A stretch of DNA of 64,000 bases from Guptibacillus hwajinpoensis. Its GTDB lineage: Bacteria > Bacillota > Bacilli > Bacillales > Guptibacillaceae. Where the stretch lies: the NCBI RefSeq assembly GCF_029277305.1, contig NZ_CP119526.1; one strand, 5' to 3'. Below, piece after piece: positions 40,214-53,155 of the stretch (its first letter is position 1; every line of letters starts with the position of its first letter). The notes beneath the pieces were generated by a model that worked only from the letters and a program-made list of their open reading frames with translations, did not search any database and had not been told where the DNA came from. A program made the position numbers and the translations under genes.

Positions 40214-40249
40214 AGAAATGTATGAAGAGGTTAGGAGGAGAGTAGGCGA

Positions 40250-41941
40250 ATGAGTTACCAGGCGCTATACCGTGTCTGGCGCCCACAAACATTTGAAGAT
40301 GTGGTTGGCCAGGGACACGTAACAAGAACAATTCAAAACGCACTCATGCAGCAAAAAATCTCTCACGCCTATTTGTTTACAGGACCTCGAGGAACGGGAA
40401 AAACAAGTGCTGCTAAAATTATTGCGAAAGCGATCAACTGTGAGAAAGCGCCAGTTGCTGAACCATGTAACGAATGTTCAGCTTGCCTCGGCATAACAGA
40501 CGGGTCGATTTCTGATGTAATAGAAATTGATGCTGCGTCTAATACAGGGGTCGACGACATACGGGATATACGTGATAAAGTGAAGTATGCACCGAGTTCT
40601 GTTTCTTATAAGGTGTATATAATAGATGAAGTGCACATGCTTTCAACAGGAGCGTTCAATGCCCTATTGAAAACACTTGAAGAACCGCCAAAGCATGTCG
40701 TATTTATTCTAGCGACAACTGAACCGCATAAAATACCGCTTACCATTATTTCACGGTGTCAGCGGTTTGATATGAGAAGAATTACTGCTCAAGATATCGT
40801 TGGCCGCTTGGAAACAATCATCCAAGCTCAAGATATTCAAGTCGAAGAGGATGCTCTTTATCAAGTAGCTCGTGCTGCTGATGGTGGAATGCGTGATGCG
40901 TTAAGTATTCTCGACCAAGCGATATCTTACAGTGAGGCGAATGTTGTTTTGGATGACGTACTTGCCGTTACAGGAAGCGTATCTCAGAAGATGATATCCA
41001 AAATTGCGATGGCCTTTTACAACAAAGATGTTGCGGAAGCGTTAAATGCTGTTGAGGAACTAATGGATCACGGCAAGGATGCAGCGCGCTTTATTGAAGA
41101 TTTGATTTATTATTACCGTGATCTGCTCTTATATCAAACGGCTCCACAACTAGAAGAAGTTGTCGAACGAGTAAAAATCGATGAAACGTTTCAAGAGTTG
41201 GGAAACAATTGTGCAAAAGAATGGATCTATGCGGTTATTGAAACGTTAAATCGAAGTCAGCAAGAAATGAAGTGGACAAATCATCCGCGTATTTTCCTAG
41301 AATTAGCACTTGTGCAAATTTGTCAGGAAGAGACAAGTAGCCAGGCTACAGGGCAAGATCAGAGCGAGCTTCTTAATCGAATTCAGAAACTCGAGAATGA
41401 ACTAAATACGCTAAAAGAAAAAGGAATCACTGTTAACCAATCAGAAGATGCGCAAGAAGCAAAACCGAAGAAACAATTTAAACCTTCTCGACAGAAATCC
41501 GGCGTATCTCATGGTAAAATAAAAGAGATGCTGAAGAAAGCAACGAAGCAGGATCTAATGAAAGTGAAAAGTGTCTGGGGAGAAGTGATGGAAAACGTTC
41601 GTCAGGAAAAAGTCTCTGCTCACGCCTGGTTAAAGGATAGTGAACCTGTAGCTTCAACCGAGAATGCGTTTCTACTTTCGTTCCAATATGACATGCATTG
41701 CCAGATGGCAACAAAGGATAATATTCGTGGCACGCTCGAGCAAGTGTTATCTCGAACACTTGGAAAGCAATTAGAAATGGTTGCTATTGTAGAAGAAGAG
41801 TGGAAGCAAGTACGTTCTGAATTCTTGAAATCAAGAGATGAGCCAGAAACGACTAACGAAGGTGAAGAACCTGCAGAAGATCCTTTGATTGCAGAAGCGA
41901 GACGCTTAGTGGGCGATGACTTATTAGATATTCAAACTTAA
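40250..41941 (+). CDS. dnaX: DNA polymerase III gamma/tau subunit
   Basis: DnaX is the clamp-loader ATPase and polymerase organiser. The 563-residue product has Walker A GPRGTGKT (45-52), a zinc module with C64, C73, C76 and C79, Walker B VYIIDEVHML, and the SRC motif ISRCQRF. A C-terminal tau-type extension follows a charged Gln/Lys-rich linker. GGAGGAGA precedes the ATG. It heads a probable operon dnaX-ebfC-recR-yaaL-bofA. Confidence 0.97.
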   Translation: MSYQALYRVWRPQTFEDVVGQGHVTRTIQNALMQQKISHAYLFTGPRGTGKTSAAKIIAKAINCEKAPVAEPCNECSACLGITDGSISDVIEIDAASNTGVDDIRDIRDKVKYAPSSVSYKVYIIDEVHMLSTGAFNALLKTLEEPPKHVVFILATTEPHKIPLTIISRCQRFDMRRITAQDIVGRLETIIQAQDIQVEEDALYQVARAADGGMRDALSILDQAISYSEANVVLDDVLAVTGSVSQKMISKIAMAFYNKDVAEALNAVEELMDHGKDAARFIEDLIYYYRDLLLYQTAPQLEEVVERVKIDETFQELGNNCAKEWIYAVIETLNRSQQEMKWTNHPRIFLELALVQICQEETSSQATGQDQSELLNRIQKLENELNTLKEKGITVNQSEDAQEAKPKKQFKPSRQKSGVSHGKIKEMLKKATKQDLMKVKSVWGEVMENVRQEKVSAHAWLKDSEPVASTENAFLLSFQYDMHCQMATKDNIRGTLEQVLSRTLGKQLEMVAIVEEEWKQVRSEFLKSRDEPETTNEGEEPAEDPLIAEARRLVGDDLLDIQT

Positions 41942-41971
41942 ACTTTTATTACAAATAAGGAGGAATTTTTT

Positions 41972-42304
41972 ATGAAACGTGGCATGGGTGGCGGAGGAAA
42001 CATGAACAATATGATGAAGCAAATGCAAAAGATGCAGAAGGATATGGCGAAAGCTCAGGAAGAATTGAAAGATAAGATCGTAGAAGGAAAAGCTGGCGGC
42101 GGTATGGTTGTTGTGAAAGCAAATGGTCATAAAGAAATTCTTGAAGTGATTGTTAAAGAAGAAGTCGTTGATCCTGACGACATCGATATGCTTCAAGATT
42201 TAGTTCTTGCTGCAACGAATGATGCTCTTCGCAATGTAGATGAGCTAGTTAACAAAGATATGGGTAAATTCACACAGGGTCTTAATATGCCTGGAATGTT
42301 TTAG
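41972..42304 (+). CDS. ebfC: YbaB/EbfC family nucleoid-associated protein
   Basis: A 110-residue DNA-binding protein (YaaK in B. subtilis) that forms dimers and coats DNA. It starts MKRGMGGGGNMNNMMKQMQK, a Met/Gly-rich head, followed by a helical segment and the conserved VVVKANGHKEILEVIV strand. AAGGAGG precedes the ATG. Its place between dnaX and recR is conserved across bacteria. Confidence 0.95.
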   Translation: MKRGMGGGGNMNNMMKQMQKMQKDMAKAQEELKDKIVEGKAGGGMVVVKANGHKEILEVIVKEEVVDPDDIDMLQDLVLAATNDALRNVDELVNKDMGKFTQGLNMPGMF

Positions 42305-42315
42305 GGGGAATGCAA

Positions 42316-42912
42316 GTGCATTATCCTGAACCGATCTCAAAACTGATCGACAGTTTTATGAAATTGCCGGGAATAGGACCAAAAACGGCGGTCCGCCTGG
42401 CTTTTTTCGTTCTTGAAATGAATGACGACGATGTACTTGATTTTGGTAAGGCGCTAGTGAACGCGAAGCGTCAGCTAACGTACTGTTCAATATGCAATCA
42501 CATCACGGATACTGATCCATGTCGGATCTGCTCCGATAGTCATCGAGATGATACAGTCATTTGTGTTGTTCAAGATGCTAAAGATGTTATTGCGATTGAG
42601 AAAATGAAAGATTACACGGGCCTTTATCATGTACTTCATGGTGCAATTTCTCCTGTAGAAGGAATTGGACCAGAAGATATTAAAGTGCCGGAGCTATTGA
42701 AACGACTGCAGGATGATAAAGTGACGGAGATAATTCTAGCTACAGACCCTACAATAGAAGGGGAAGCAACTGCAATGTATATCGCACGTCTTGTGAAACC
42801 AACAGGCATTCGCATCACACGCATTGCACATGGCCTTCCTGTTGGCGGTGATCTTGAGTACGCTGATGAAGTTACGCTTTCCAAAGCAATGGAAGGTCGT
42901 CGTGAGCTGTAG
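42316..42912 (+). CDS. recR: recombination mediator RecR
   Basis: RecR acts with RecF and RecO in gap repair. The 198-residue product has the helix-hairpin-helix FMKLPGIGPKTAVRLAF, the zinc module C57, C60, C69 and C72, and a TOPRIM domain ending in AHGLPVGGDLEYADEVTLSKA. GTG at 42316 is preferred to the ATG at 42310 because the GGGGGA ribosome site ends directly against that ATG, and the resulting MHYPEPISKL matches the family and gives exactly the B. subtilis length. Confidence 0.96.
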   Translation: MHYPEPISKLIDSFMKLPGIGPKTAVRLAFFVLEMNDDDVLDFGKALVNAKRQLTYCSICNHITDTDPCRICSDSHRDDTVICVVQDAKDVIAIEKMKDYTGLYHVLHGAISPVEGIGPEDIKVPELLKRLQDDKVTEIILATDPTIEGEATAMYIARLVKPTGIRITRIAHGLPVGGDLEYADEVTLSKAMEGRREL

Positions 42913-42929
42913 GATCAGGAGGGAACAAC

Positions 42930-43145
42930 ATGCTCTTCAAACGTAAAGGCTATTTACGAAAGCAAGCTGATCAGAGTTTGTTACAAACGCTTCATGAACT
43001 AAAAGACGTTTGGAATAAACAAAAAGAAATCGTGGAGCGCAGTGTAGAGCCTTCCGGAGCTGTTCTTGCGAAGCTTAAAGTTGATGAAGCAAAATACTTC
43101 TTTCTATTAAAAGAAGCAAAACGCCGTAAGATAAGAATGGGATAG
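42930..43145 (+). CDS. yaaL: DUF2508 family protein YaaL
   Basis: A 71-residue, highly charged, helical protein matching YaaL (DUF2508) of B. subtilis in size and position between recR and bofA. The sequence SLLQTLHELKDVWNKQKEIV is typical. Function unknown. AGGAGG lies upstream of the ATG. It is probably co-transcribed with recR, 17 bp upstream. Confidence 0.88.
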   Translation: MLFKRKGYLRKQADQSLLQTLHELKDVWNKQKEIVERSVEPSGAVLAKLKVDEAKYFFLLKEAKRRKIRMG

Positions 43146-43220
43146 TGTTAAACTTCCCGTTCTTTTTTATTTGGACAAACATAAGTATTACTAATTCCGA
43201 AAAAAGAGCGGAGGTCTGCT

Positions 43221-43487
43221 ATGGATCCTAAACTCGTTATCGCACTTTTTATCTTCTGTATTGTTTTGCTTCTCTTTATTGGAGCCCCCCTTAAGCCGAT
43301 GCGATGGGTTGGGCAGGGATTGATTAAACTTGCGATAGGTGCTCTATTACTGTTTTTCCTAAATACGTTTGGAACGCCATTTGATCTACATGTCCCAATA
43401 AATCCAGGAACTGCATTTGTAACTGGATTCCTAGGAGTTCCTGGCCTTGTAGCACTCGCTGCAATTGAGATCATCATTATAGGTTAG
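43221..43487 (+). CDS. bofA: inhibitor of pro-sigma-K processing BofA
   Basis: BofA is a small membrane protein that holds the SpoIVFB protease inactive until the forespore signal arrives. The 88-residue product has two hydrophobic segments (about 4-22 and 33-50) and the conserved C-terminal GTAFVTGFLGVPGLVALAAI. GCGGAGG precedes the ATG. It lies directly upstream of the second rRNA operon, as in B. subtilis, and marks the host as a spore former. Confidence 0.93.
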   Translation: MDPKLVIALFIFCIVLLLFIGAPLKPMRWVGQGLIKLAIGALLLFFLNTFGTPFDLHVPINPGTAFVTGFLGVPGLVALAAIEIIIIG

Positions 43488-43490
43488 GAA

Positions 43491-43522
43491 GAAAGGGCTC
43501 GTTAAAAATGAGTCCTTTTTGT
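43491..43522 (+). terminator. bofA terminator
   Basis: AAGGGCTC pairs with GAGTCCTT around GTTAAAAAT, then TTTGTTTTT. Confidence 0.8.
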
Positions 43523-43549
43523 TTTTCTGAAATAATTTTTGAAAAGGGG

Positions 43550-43578
43550 TTGCGCATCAAGAACAACCCTGATATAGT
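43550..43578 (+). promoter_or_regulatory. rrn operon 2 promoter P1
   Basis: TTGCGC (43550-43555), 17 bp, TATAGT (43573-43578). It differs in sequence from P1 of operon 1. Confidence 0.7.
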
Positions 43579-43631
43579 TATATAAGTCGCCGACACAATG
43601 CGGTTGACGCAAAAAAGAATTTAAAAAGTTG

Positions 43632-43661
43632 TTGACGCCAACTGAGTTAATATGGTATATT
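43632..43661 (+). promoter_or_regulatory. rrn operon 2 promoter P2
   Basis: TTGACG (43632-43637), 18 bp, TATATT (43656-43661); sequence identical to P2 of operon 1. Confidence 0.8.
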
Positions 43662-43782
43662 AATAAAGTCGCTGAAAACGACATTGAAAGAAACAAATTG
43701 ATCTTTGAAAACTGAACGAAACGCCATGTAAGTAGTTGTTTCTACGGAAACAAAACATTGTTTTAAAAGCTAGATTAAGCTT

Positions 43783-48506
<4,724 letters not shown>

Positions 48507-48514
48507 TAAAAACG

Positions 48515-48628
48515 AAAAGCGAAGTGAGCCGTTTAAATCCGACAAGCGTTGGAAGCTTTTGAGTCAGACGCGCTTTATGCGTCAGGCGAAAAAGGTGAAA
48601 CAATCGAGGATTTGGCTCACGTAGCTAG
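48515..48628. repeat. structured insertion in the 23S-5S spacer of operon 2
   Basis: Compared with operon 1, the spacer is about 119 bases longer (177 versus 58). The extra segment is bounded by an imperfect inverted repeat, GTGAGCC...AAATCC (48524-48540) against GGATTTGGCTCAC (48608-48620). It has an inner hairpin GACGC (48567-48571) / GCGTC (48579-48583). It lies between the mature 23S end and the distal strand of the 23S processing stalk (48654-48674). No ORF is supported. Confidence 0.75.
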
Positions 48629-48683
48629 ACATTCTTATTGGAATCGTTGGAAGTGCTATCTAGTTTTCAGGGAATACCCTGTT

Positions 48684-48803
<120 letters not shown>

Positions 48804-48813
48804 ATGATGAAAA

Positions 48814-48845
48814 GTCAGAGATCAAATGATCTTTGGCTTTTTTTG
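48814..48845 (+). terminator. rRNA operon 2 terminator
   Basis: GTCAGAGATCA / TGATCTTTGGC hairpin and T run, one base different in the stem from the operon 1 terminator. Confidence 0.92.
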
Positions 48846-49027
48846 TATGGTTTTAGCTAATCTTACTTCATGAATAAACAAGAAAAGCATCTTCGAAAGC
48901 TACGCAGGGGTGGGAGAAGCAAGAAATTCGAGGAAGCAAGTGATGTCAGACCGGAGTGGATATTCGGGAGATCCATGAGGATCTGGCATGTAGTTTTAAG
49001 CTAGCAAACGCAGCTTTCAAAAGAAAT

Positions 49028-49116
49028 CGCGGATATAATCTCAAATTCGCAGATAAAATGATGGGAATCGCGGATATACCCAGAAAAACGCGGATATATC
49101 GTAAATATCGCGGAAA
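49028..49116. repeat. tandem CGCGGATA array, five units, downstream of rRNA operon 2
   Basis: Units start at 49028, 49048 (CGCAGATA), 49069, 49089 and 49109 (CGCGGAAA), a 20-21 bp period. Spacer sequences match those of the array at 14281-14390 unit by unit, except that one internal unit is missing. Between the rRNA terminator and this array (48846-49027) lies about 180 bp with no gene seen, only short hairpins such as GATCC/GGATC near 48970. Confidence 0.85.
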
Positions 49117-49265
49117 TACATTTCAAATCCAAACTCACGTCCTTCCCAGCTTGATCAGTATACCAATGAAATTTTACTTTCTTTTGTAAATGACTGACAC
49201 GGGATAAGTTAGAGTAACATACGCTTAAAAAGAAGTAAGAATTCATCTTACAAGTCAGAAAACTA

Positions 49266-49294
49266 GTATAGATCCACCATAATTGGGCAAAGCT
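49266..49294 (+). promoter_or_regulatory. forespore sigma-F promoter of csfB
   Basis: GTATA (49266-49270), 15 bp, GGCAAAGCT (49286-49294), a close match to the sigma-F consensus GYATA-N15-GGnnAnAnT. B. subtilis csfB is known to be controlled by sigma-F. Confidence 0.65.
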
Positions 49295-49315
49295 TTTATC
49301 ATGGAGGTGGGGACA

Positions 49316-49513
49316 ATGGAGAATGCGATCAGGCATACTGCAGGTGAATGTTGCCTTGTTTGTGAAGAAACCAGCTTAGTAGGAATTCATATATGCGGGC
49401 GGTTTATTTGTAACGAATGTGAACGTAAGGTTGTTGAAACAGATACGAGTCATGAAGATTATCAATACTACTTAAAGAAACTACGGAAATTAAGTTTAAG
49501 TCGATTAGCATAA
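49316..49513 (+). CDS. csfB: anti-sigma factor CsfB (Gin), inhibitor of sigma-G/sigma-E
   Basis: A 65-residue zinc-binding protein that blocks premature sigma-G activity in the forespore and sigma-E in the wrong compartment. It has the two Cys pairs of the Gin family, CLVC and C...FICNEC, followed by ERKVVETDTSHEDYQYYLKK. The ATG at 49316 follows GGAGGTGG by five bases; upstream in-frame ATGs overlap the ribosome site or lie before it. It sits just after the rRNA operon, as in B. subtilis, but xpaC and yaaN, which follow it there, are absent. Confidence 0.9.
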   Translation: MENAIRHTAGECCLVCEETSLVGIHICGRFICNECERKVVETDTSHEDYQYYLKKLRKLSLSRLA

Positions 49514-49678
49514 GCAGATAGCTGTAAGCCTGAGCTATCTGCATTTTTTTGTTTAGTTGGCCGAAAGCATTCACATGGAAACATCCTCAAAAGGACTTCA
49601 CCGTACTTCTATCAACTTGCAGATAGTGATAGAATACTAGTATAAGGACAAAGATGATGTTTAGGAGATAGAGCGTGA

Positions 49679-51127
49679 ATGAAGCACCATATTAAAAAGG
49701 CGCCACTTTTTGAAGCATTAACAAAATGGAAAGAGAAAGAGCCAGTTTCCTTTCATGTACCTGGACATAAAAACGGAGCAGTTTTTTCGAAAGATTGGAA
49801 TGCAGATCAATTGTATCGTGGTTTGTTATCGATCGATGCAACAGAGCTCTCTGGGCTTGATGATTTACATGCAGCAGATGGTCCTATTCGTGAGGCTGAG
49901 CAACTTACGGCTGAATTTTATGGTAGTATAGATAGCCGCTTTCTAGTAGGAGGATCAACTGCAGGTAACCTTGCGATGCTAATGGGAGTTTGTTCTGAAG
50001 GAGATCAAGTTTTTGTCCAAAAAAACTGTCATAAATCTGTTTTGAATGGACTTCGCCTATCAAAAGCATGCCCAGTTTTTCTTTCTCCAGTGGTAGATTC
50101 TGAAAGTCAGGTGGCAACTGGAATAACAATCGATACATTACGAAAGGCGCTCGCTACGTATCCAAGTGTGAAAGCCATCGTACTCACAAATCCTAATTAT
50201 TACGGTATGACAATAGATCTTAAACCCATTATCTCATATGCTCATGAGAACGGAGTGGCCGTTCTGGTTGATGAAGCGCATGGGGCTCATTATGCAAGAG
50301 AGCCGTACTTTCCTAGAAGTGCTGTGCAGCTTGGTGCAGATTTGGTTGTACAATCTGCCCACAAAACACTTCCTGCCATGACGATGGGATCTTATTTGCA
50401 TGTTGGTAATGCAGTATTTCGAAAAGCGGTTAATGAATATCTAGAACTATTTCAGTCAAGCAGTCCATCCTATCCAATTATGGGATCATTAGATCTGTCG
50501 AGACACTATCTCTCTTCTCTATCTGATGATAAGTTAGTACAGATAGTAAGCGAGATCAATACGTTTAGAGAACAGTTAAAAACTCTGTCTGGTATTACCG
50601 TTATTGAAAAGAATGGTAAAGCCTATGATCAACTAGATCCTTTGAAAATTACGGTACAGGTAAGAGGTCTGTCAGGTTATGAGTTAGCAGCCCAACTAGA
50701 AAAGGAAGGGATTTTCGTTGAGTTAGCTGATCCGTTAAATGTTCTTCTTGTTTGTCCACTTGCTTCTCTACCTGATCATTTTGAAAAAGCTAGAATGGCT
50801 TTTGATCAAATTGTGAGTGGGGTTGGCAATACTAATACTGAGATAGTACGTCATGGCGTTCATTGGTTGGAAGAAGATATTACATTTCCTGCTTATTCCT
50901 TTATAGAGTTGGAGACGATGAATAAAGAAGAAGTTAATTTTAAAAAAGCAGCTGGTTCAATTGCTGCTAGAGCAATTATTCCATATCCCCCCGGAATTCC
51001 GATCGTAATGCCAGGAGAAAGAATAAGCATGAGGAGTATACGGATGCTTGAAACTGTTATACAAGGTGGAGGGCACGTACAAGGGATGAAGGAAAATAGG
51101 ATTGAGATTGCTATAGAAGAGGAGTAG
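49679..51127 (+). CDS. yaaO: Orn/Lys/Arg decarboxylase family protein YaaO
   Basis: A 482-residue fold-type I PLP-dependent decarboxylase (aspartate aminotransferase fold). It starts with the conserved FHVPGHKNGAVF, has the glycine-rich GGSTAGNLAMLMG and VLVDEAHGAHYA segments, and the PLP lysine is in VVQSAHKTLPAMTMGS. A C-terminal Orn/Lys/Arg decarboxylase domain ends PPGIPIVMPGE. It probably decarboxylates a basic amino acid; the exact substrate is not clear. AGGAG lies 11 bases before the ATG. It directly precedes tmk, as in B. subtilis. Confidence 0.93.
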   Translation: MKHHIKKAPLFEALTKWKEKEPVSFHVPGHKNGAVFSKDWNADQLYRGLLSIDATELSGLDDLHAADGPIREAEQLTAEFYGSIDSRFLVGGSTAGNLAMLMGVCSEGDQVFVQKNCHKSVLNGLRLSKACPVFLSPVVDSESQVATGITIDTLRKALATYPSVKAIVLTNPNYYGMTIDLKPIISYAHENGVAVLVDEAHGAHYAREPYFPRSAVQLGADLVVQSAHKTLPAMTMGSYLHVGNAVFRKAVNEYLELFQSSSPSYPIMGSLDLSRHYLSSLSDDKLVQIVSEINTFREQLKTLSGITVIEKNGKAYDQLDPLKITVQVRGLSGYELAAQLEKEGIFVELADPLNVLLVCPLASLPDHFEKARMAFDQIVSGVGNTNTEIVRHGVHWLEEDITFPAYSFIELETMNKEEVNFKKAAGSIAARAIIPYPPGIPIVMPGERISMRSIRMLETVIQGGGHVQGMKENRIEIAIEEE

Positions 51128-51131
51128 GGCA

Positions 51132-51770
51132 TTGAGAGGTTTATTTATTACATTTGAAGGACCTGATGGCGCAGGTAAATCGACGCAGGTTCAGAAATTA
51201 TCGAATTACTTAACTGAGGAAGGAATTCCTTTTATCCATACAAGAGAGCCAGGTGGCACAGCTATTAGCGATCAAATTCGTTCGTTAATTCTTAATCCTG
51301 TGCATAAGGAAATGGTTGATGAGACTGAAGTGCTATTATATGCAGCTTCAAGGTCTCAGCATGTGAAAGAGAAGATTGTTCCTGCACTTGAGCAAGGCTA
51401 TATTGTTCTTTGTGATCGCTTTGTTGATGCATCCATTGCTTATCAGGGTGTCGGGCTTGGACTGGATGTAGAAAAGATTAAACTGATTAATGAATTTGCA
51501 ACAGGTGGTCTAACGCCAGATCGTAGCTATATGATTGATCTTCCTGTTTCAGTTGGAAGAGAAAGAATGGCTGCTAGAAATCAATTGGATCGTATCGAAC
51601 AAAAAGGAACAGCGTATCATGAGACTGTACGTGGAGCTTTCCTAGAATTGTACGAAGAACAACAAGAACGCATCACACTTATAAACGGTGAGAATAATGT
51701 CGAAGAGATTTTTCGTACTATAAAAAAGGATTTTATATCTCTTTGGGATAACTATTGTAAGAACAACTAA
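51132..51770 (+). CDS. tmk: thymidylate kinase
   Basis: Phosphorylates dTMP to dTDP. The 212-residue P-loop kinase has FEGPDGAGKST, the DR(Y/F) motif in LCDRFVDASIAYQG, and EPGGTAIS. It starts with TTG after GAGGAG, four bases beyond yaaO, so the two genes are likely co-transcribed. Length is identical to the B. subtilis enzyme. Confidence 0.97.
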   Translation: MRGLFITFEGPDGAGKSTQVQKLSNYLTEEGIPFIHTREPGGTAISDQIRSLILNPVHKEMVDETEVLLYAASRSQHVKEKIVPALEQGYIVLCDRFVDASIAYQGVGLGLDVEKIKLINEFATGGLTPDRSYMIDLPVSVGRERMAARNQLDRIEQKGTAYHETVRGAFLELYEEQQERITLINGENNVEEIFRTIKKDFISLWDNYCKNN

Positions 51771-51808
51771 TTAACGGGTGAATGCTTGCTGCCCGGGGAG
51801 GGATAAAT

Positions 51809-52138
51809 ATGAAACTAGTTATGGCTGTTGTTCAGGATAAGGATAGCAACCGATTATCCAACGCCCTGGTGGATCATAATTTTCAGGCGACCAAGCTTGC
51901 TACCACCGGTGGGTTTTTACGCGCAGGTAATACAACTTTCTTGGTTGGTACTGAGGATCATCGAGTACAGAAGCTTCTCGATATTATTAAAGACAATTGT
52001 CAAAGTAGAGAACAGATGGTCGCTCCTGTATCACCTATGGGTGGTAATGCGGATTCTTATGTTCCATATCCGGTTGAAGTTTCAGTTGGAGGAGCAACAG
52101 TATTTGTGCTTCCAGTAGAAGCGTTCCACCATTTCTAA
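51809..52138 (+). CDS. darA: cyclic di-AMP receptor DarA (PII-like protein, YaaQ)
   Basis: A 109-residue PII-like trimer-forming protein that binds c-di-AMP in Firmicutes. It begins MKLVMAVVQDKDSNRLSNAL, with the TTGGFLRAGNTTFLVGTED loop region and PVSPMGGNADSYVPYPVEV. The ATG at 51809 follows GGGGAGGG; an earlier ATG at 51782 would add nine unrelated residues. It sits between tmk and holB; the yaaR gene that follows it in B. subtilis is missing. Confidence 0.93.
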   Translation: MKLVMAVVQDKDSNRLSNALVDHNFQATKLATTGGFLRAGNTTFLVGTEDHRVQKLLDIIKDNCQSREQMVAPVSPMGGNADSYVPYPVEVSVGGATVFVLPVEAFHHF

Positions 52139-52164
52139 ATTGTGCGGTAGGATGAGTGATAGTT

Positions 52165-53151
52165 ATGATAGATTGGAATGAATTAAAAAAACGGCAGCCG
52201 ACCGTTGTCCGTATGATAATGAACAGCTTTCATAAAGATCGCCTTTCTCATGCGTATTTATTTGATGGAGGGGCAGGTACGGGGAAAAAGGATATAGCTG
52301 TACACATGGCAAAAACCTATTTTTGTCAGAAACGTACTAATATTGAACCTTGTCAAGATTGTAAGGATTGCAAGCGAATCGATTCAGGGAATCATCCTGA
52401 TCTCCACTTAATTGAGCCAGATGGACAATCGATCAAAATTGATCAAATTCGTAAGTTGCAAAAAGAGTTTTCTTATCTAGGAGTAGAATCTCGTAAGAAA
52501 GTTTATATATTGAATCATTCAGATCGAATGACAACACAAGCTGCCAATAGTTTACTTAAGTTTCTTGAAGAGCCCGGACAGATGACAATGGCTATTCTAT
52601 TAACTGAACAAAAACAGCATATTTTATCAACTATTTATTCGAGATGTCAGGTTATCACATTTCGTCCGCTCTCAACAAATGGCGTTGAAGAAGCTCTTGT
52701 GAGTGAAGGTGTACCTCCACAACTTGCAAAAACAGCATCACAATTAACGAATGATCAACGTACTGCAAAGGAGTTAGCGCTTGATGAGTGGTTTGCACAG
52801 GCGAGAGCGATAGTGATACAATTGACTGAAGAGTTGAAGGAAAGACCTCATCAGGTTTTCCTAACGATCCATGACAAATGGCTACCACATTTCAAGGATA
52901 AATCGCAGCAAGATATGGGACTTAATCTTATGCTTTTCTGGTATAAGGATTTAATGAAAATACAACTGCAAGATAACCGCATTGTCTATGCAGATCAGAA
53001 GGATAAGCTCGAACGTTATGCCCTTCAATTCGGAAGAAAGAAGATAAGCCAGCATATGATGGCAATACTTGATGCCAAAAGACGTCTGAGTGCCAATACA
53101 AACCCGCAGTTTGTGATGGAACAGTTAGTGCTCAGGTTACGGGAGGGATAA
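52165..53151 (+). CDS. holB: DNA polymerase III delta' subunit
   Basis: HolB is the stator subunit of the clamp loader. The 328-residue AAA+-fold protein has a P-loop-like GGAGTGKK (35-42), zinc-module cysteines C54, C63, C66 and C69, and the SRC motif YSRCQVITF. The ATG at 52165 gives MIDWNELKKRQP and the family length; the in-frame GTG at 52156 lies against the ribosome-site-like GGATG. It follows darA by 26 bp and runs to 4 bp before ricT. Confidence 0.95.
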   Translation: MIDWNELKKRQPTVVRMIMNSFHKDRLSHAYLFDGGAGTGKKDIAVHMAKTYFCQKRTNIEPCQDCKDCKRIDSGNHPDLHLIEPDGQSIKIDQIRKLQKEFSYLGVESRKKVYILNHSDRMTTQAANSLLKFLEEPGQMTMAILLTEQKQHILSTIYSRCQVITFRPLSTNGVEEALVSEGVPPQLAKTASQLTNDQRTAKELALDEWFAQARAIVIQLTEELKERPHQVFLTIHDKWLPHFKDKSQQDMGLNLMLFWYKDLMKIQLQDNRIVYADQKDKLERYALQFGRKKISQHMMAILDAKRRLSANTNPQFVMEQLVLRLREG

Positions 53152-53155
53152 GTTT

